Part shown: positions 60,201-64,000 of the stretch, piece after piece
Layout: each line of letters opens with the position of its first letter
Position numbering within the stretch: the stretch's first letter is position 1
Assembly: GCA_904063045.1 (NCBI GenBank)
Contig: CAJFCJ010000012.1
Location: forward strand, 1,116,001 to 1,180,000
DNA from: Dimorphilus gyrociliatus
Taxonomy: Eukaryota > Annelida > Polychaeta > Dinophilidae
Length of the DNA stretch: 64,000 bases
Direction of reading: 5' to 3'
Program-made: the position numbers and the translations under genes
Notes under the pieces: generated by a model
The model's input: only the letters and a program-made list of their open reading frames with translations
Databases searched by the model: none
Told to the model about the DNA's origin: nothing

Positions 60201-63141
60201 TTGATATGAACAGAGACGGCTTTTGTTCGTCTAATCTTCTAGGAACACAACGAATTGTTTACGTAATCTGATGCACATGCGAGTAAGTTAAAAATAGATT
60301 TTCGAACTAACCTTGACATCTCCATCCCAATTTGAGACAACACTTGAATTATCCAGTTCAAAGGTTACCTCTTTTTTAAGTGGTGGACGCTTTTGGAAAT
60401 CAACAACTTGTACAGTCGTATTTGGCACCTCTTCTAAAACGTCTAATTCGCTTTTCGGCTGTGTTCGAGCCTCTTCCGTGCGACAGTTATATAATCTACC
60501 CTTTTTCTCTCGCGATTGGCGTTTCCGGATGATTAACATGGTTACGATAATTACGATGAAAACTAATGATATGCCTGCGCAAACGGCTATTATTATGATG
60601 ACGTTTTCGTCTTCGAATACAGAGGAAGAACCACTTGATTGGCTAGAAGTTGTATTTAGCCGAATTACCAATATCTCTGTAGCATGCAGCGGTGGTGTTC
60701 CATTATCTCTGACAAAGATTTCCAATTTAAATTCAATGTTATTTGAGGCGTCTTTCAGTGAACGTATCAATTTGATCTTGCCACTCCGTTCGTCAATTCT
60801 AAAATAGTTTTCACTATCTCCGGAAGTAATATGGTATTGAAGTCGTCCATTTTCATCTTTATCTTTATCTTCTGCAAGAATAGTACCAAAGAAAGTTTCA
60901 ATTTCTTGATTCCTTGAGACGAATAAAGTGTAGTTGTTTAGCGTTGGGAAAATAAAGTTTGGCTTGTTATCGTTAGCGTCTCGGACGTTAATGATAACAT
61001 CGACTGTTGCTGAATCATAATTTCCGTATTTTGATGTTGCCGTAACGGTTAGCACATGCTTATCAAATTGTTCTCTATCTAATTCTATATTTGTTTCAAT
61101 TTCACCAGTTGAACTATCGATTGTAAAATATCGATTGTAATTGAAAGAATATTCGAAAGGTTCCCCTTCTAATCTTGCCCTTTCATCATTTTCCGAGTCC
61201 ATGGCCTTTACTCTACCAGCGTAGTCACCTTTCATTCTACCTTCCGTAACGTTAAACTCGTATACAGTGGGAAATACAGGATGGGGATCCGGTTCATCTG
61301 AGACGATTATTTTCAGTTTCGTTGTAGAGTTTAGTCTCGGTTCACCGTGATCTACTGCAAGAATCAATAGTTCAAACTCTCTTTTCTCTTCGTAGTTCAA
61401 TCTGAAAGAGAAAGTTAAATGATCATCTTAATTAATTGGAAAGAACTTAGTTTCCCTCGCCTAGTCTATTATATTATTTAGTAGCATATTCAATGACCAC
61501 AATTGATTAACTTACCGTCTACTTGCCCATATATCTGCAAATCCGTTATTAATTTGAATATAGAAATAGTTCTCATATCCAACTTCTTCTTCAATAATTT
61601 CATAGTGAATTCTACCATTCTCTCCGCTATCCTTATCATTGGCTTTTAAAACTGTTACATACGTATCAGGCCTATTATTTTCCGTTATCTTTGCAACATA
61701 TATATCATTTTCAAAGGTCGGCTCTTGATCGTTAACATCGTCGATTTGCACCTGGATGTTGTAAAGGTAAGTTCTATGTAAACACTTTTAACAACTCGAA
61801 CTATTATTTACTTACCTCAATCACAGTCGTAGATGATAGTCTATTCTCTTCTGCTTTGTCTCGACAAATGACAACAACTTCCTCCTTTGGTCGAATTTCC
61901 CTATCGAAGGAGACAGAATTCTTTAAGTACATTGCCTCGTTTTCTCCTACGGTCTCCAAATAAAACTGATCAGCGTTGCTCGCCACTTCACATTTGAATT
62001 TACCATTCTCTCCACTATCCTTATCAGAGATTAATAGCAGTACTATGTTTCTGTCAGTTTCCGAATTTTCTCTAATTCTTACATTTCTTCCGTTGAGAAG
62101 ATTAACGTTAACTGCTGGCTCGTTATCATTAATGTCTAGAACATCGATAATAGCTTTACAATGGCCCTCGTACTTAACATTGCCTTCGTCTGTTACTATA
62201 ACGTCCAAAAGTATTTGTTTGGGATGTAAACTCTCATAGTCTAATTCTTCGGAACCAATTCGAATATCGCCTGAGCTTTTATCGATCGTAAAGTATTGCT
62301 GATTGTTAGAATGAGCTGCGAACGAATAGCTTATTTTTCCGTTATTTCCCTCGTCCTTATCCGTAGCGGATATAGTAAGTACTCTAGTTCCAGTTCGGCT
62401 ATTTTCAAGTATTGAGGTCTTAAATTCAGCCTGTGTACATGTTGGGCTATTGTCGTTTACATCCGTTACTTCAATTTTCACTTCCGTTTCTCCGATATTC
62501 CCCTGTGTATCTTCGGCTCTGAGTTTAAATGAGTAAGAATTCTGCTTTTCTCTGTCTAAATCTTGGACAATTTCCAAGTAGATTTCATTAACATTTTCTT
62601 GGACAAATTTATAGCTGGACGGTAAATTGACAACTGAGTATTTTTGTACCCCGAAATCAGGACTATCTTCATCTATTGCGAGATCAAGTTTAATCCTGGA
62701 TTTACTGTCTTCTGGCACAGATTTGCGAATAGGATTCCTTGCAAAAGTCGGTGCATTGTCATTTTGGTCGTCAATTTGTATTTCTAATGAAACCTTAGTA
62801 AAGCGTTGAAGGGGCGTTATGTGTACGTCTAAATTAACTATACATTTGACGAGATTAGGGCAAAGCTTTTCCCTGTCTATAGCTTTTGCAGTTGACAGTA
62901 TTCCACTACTATTGCCAACCTTGAATAATTCGGTAGGCTCTATGTCAAACTCGTAAGGGAAGCCCTTTTTTAAACTATATTGTAAAGTTCTATATACTTC
63001 ATTTTCCTTCCATTCGTCTCCCAAATACTGCCCAATATTTGTTAAATTAGGATAGTCTTGTTCCTCCATTATTGATAGTCGTACACCGTTCGAAGGTACA
63101 CGGTGCAACAGTAGTAAAAAAAGAATTAACTTGGCTGACAT
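57247..63141 (-). CDS. Protocadherin, seven cadherin repeats
   Basis: Five exons close to 3162 nt (1053 aa): 63141-61816, 61751-61516, 61401-60312, 57824-57638, 57569-57247. A signal peptide (MSAKLILFLLLLHRVPSNG) is followed by seven cadherin repeats. They are recognised by the calcium linkers DDQNDNAP, TDVNDNSP, LDINDNEP, DDVNDQEP, SDEPDPHP (degenerate) and RDANDNKP. One membrane helix lies at about 788-812 (VIIIIAVCAGISLVFIVIIV). The cytoplasmic tail carries SDQSDLSNNSNTDSGKGPSE and SDQWDGESTATSGSYDID, which resemble the conserved CM1/CM2-type motifs of vertebrate delta-protocadherins. The tail is split over small exons after a 2.5-kb intron, as in vertebrate genes. Role: homophilic cell adhesion, often neural. 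Confidence 0.95.
57825..60311 (-). other. Long protocadherin intron
   Basis: 2.5-kb intron between the exon holding ectodomain plus membrane helix and the two cytoplasmic-motif exons. A short-tail isoform could arise by reading past the donor at 60312: the frame stays open to about 60288. No other coding exon is seen inside. Confidence 0.7.
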
Positions 63142-64000
63142 GTTGGAATGAAAGCTGTCTGGTTTTTAATTAAAGGTGATTTGTCTGCAAAAAGAGAAGA
63201 AAAAAGGGAAAATGTATACAGTTTTCGGATATAAATAAAAGAAAGAGTACTTAATCAATTTTTTTTTGATGAATGCAATACAAATGTATAAAATATGCAA
63301 TATAGTTCAGTATGGATAGTGTTATACACGTTAATATAAAACCTTATATATTCTCTCAGTAAAGCCTAGGCATCTGACCCTATAAATCCTGTCAGACATT
63401 GAGCTGAAGGTAATGTTATGTTTTAGAAAACGATGCCTCAGGTCTGTATAGTTTACTGTCTGATAGAGTGTCAGGTTTATATTTGTGTTATTCTTGCACG
63501 GCTAACGGAACGCTGTGGAATCTCTTTCTCATTCTACCTTTCTCCTTTCACTCTCATTATTTAAACAGTAATGCAAAATTATTAGATAAACCGTAACCTT
63601 TCTCATAGTTATAGTATCGCAATGTTATGCCATTTTACGACATATATACAAGATGAAATAAGTAAATTTCCTTGTATACTATAATCTTTGAATTCTTGTG
63701 GAAAGATAATAAACCCTTTGGAAGTTTTTTGAATTCTTCCGCTATGTTGTTTATTTATTAATAGTTTGTTATTTACTTTTTTATGAAGTAGTAATTTATT
63801 TAAATAAAAATGATTAATGGTTTTTATTTTCATTTTGTAACACTATTAGGGGTGAAAGGTGTAAGCTTTCATCAAGAATTCTCTTCTATTTTTCGGTTGA
63901 GTAAAAAAGAGAAGAGGAAAAGGTGGAGGTTTCTATTCAAATTACATAGGAGAGGGAAAGAAAATTCTGTAATATCTAATAACTACTAAGACACTCCTAT
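63142..64000. other. Upstream region of the protocadherin
   Basis: Probable promoter and 5' untranslated region of the minus-strand protocadherin. A stretch at 63,360-63,480 contains several imperfect inverted repeats. No supported gene otherwise. Confidence 0.5.

Noticed and set aside
60313-62809. Plus-strand frames opposite the protocadherin
   Set aside because: Antisense shadows of cadherin-repeat exons.

Overview
The window is nuclear DNA from a small-genome animal. Genes are split by canonical GT-AG introns, many only about 50-100 nt long, and the sequence is strongly A+T-rich with TA microsatellites. The gene content is metazoan: a protocadherin with conserved cytoplasmic motifs, a PPEF/rdgC phosphatase, CNBD2-like ciliary proteins, an AA15 LPMO, ShKT domains and an adenosine deaminase. 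A compact lophotrochozoan such as a small annelid fits best; this is inference, since no marker names the species. Exon joins below were made by eye from splice signals, reading-frame phase and paralogue comparison. In nearly all multi-exon genes the phases close exactly.

Layout. 0.2-3.0 kb (+): multi-exon secreted Cys-rich protein with a ShKT domain, 5' end not in view. 3.4-5.0 kb (+): two small unrecognised basic proteins. 5.6-6.6 kb (-): AA15 lytic polysaccharide monooxygenase. 7.6-7.9 kb (-): 80-aa secreted peptide precursor. 8.1-10.7 kb (+): tandem pair of FAXDC2-like fatty acid hydroxylases, the second with an apparent 1-nt frame break. 11.0-15.4 kb (+): tandem array of three paralogous basic proteins, the third cut by a 393-nt assembly gap. 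15.6-22.1 kb (-): PPEF phosphatase in ten exons, with a 3.6-kb first intron. 22.1-25.2 kb: no gene seen. 25.2-26.9 kb (+): adenosine deaminase with a C-terminal membrane segment. 27.2-28.6 kb (+): two small single-pass membrane proteins. 29.9-31.7 kb (+): secreted, probably GPI-anchored beta-lactamase-like serine hydrolase. 34.2-38.0 kb (+): complete 629-aa paralogue of the first ShKT gene. 38.2-41.4 kb (-) and 46.3-49.7 kb (+): two head-to-head CNBD2-like genes, with three small genes between them (42.9-45.5 kb). 49.7-57.2 kb: gene desert with simple repeats and a G-rich tract. 57.2-63.1 kb (-): seven-repeat protocadherin.

Tandem or local duplication is the main theme: FAXDC2 x2, the PEAQY-motif family x3, ShKT secreted proteins x2, CNBD2 x2. 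Several products act at the cell surface or outside the cell (LPMO, ShKT proteins, hydrolase, protocadherin, peptide precursor). CNBD2 and PPEF belong to ciliary or sensory-cell families. The most unusual items are the membrane-tailed adenosine deaminase, the two-module ShKT family, the frame break in the second hydroxylase and a repeated AGATGGCG element in non-coding DNA.
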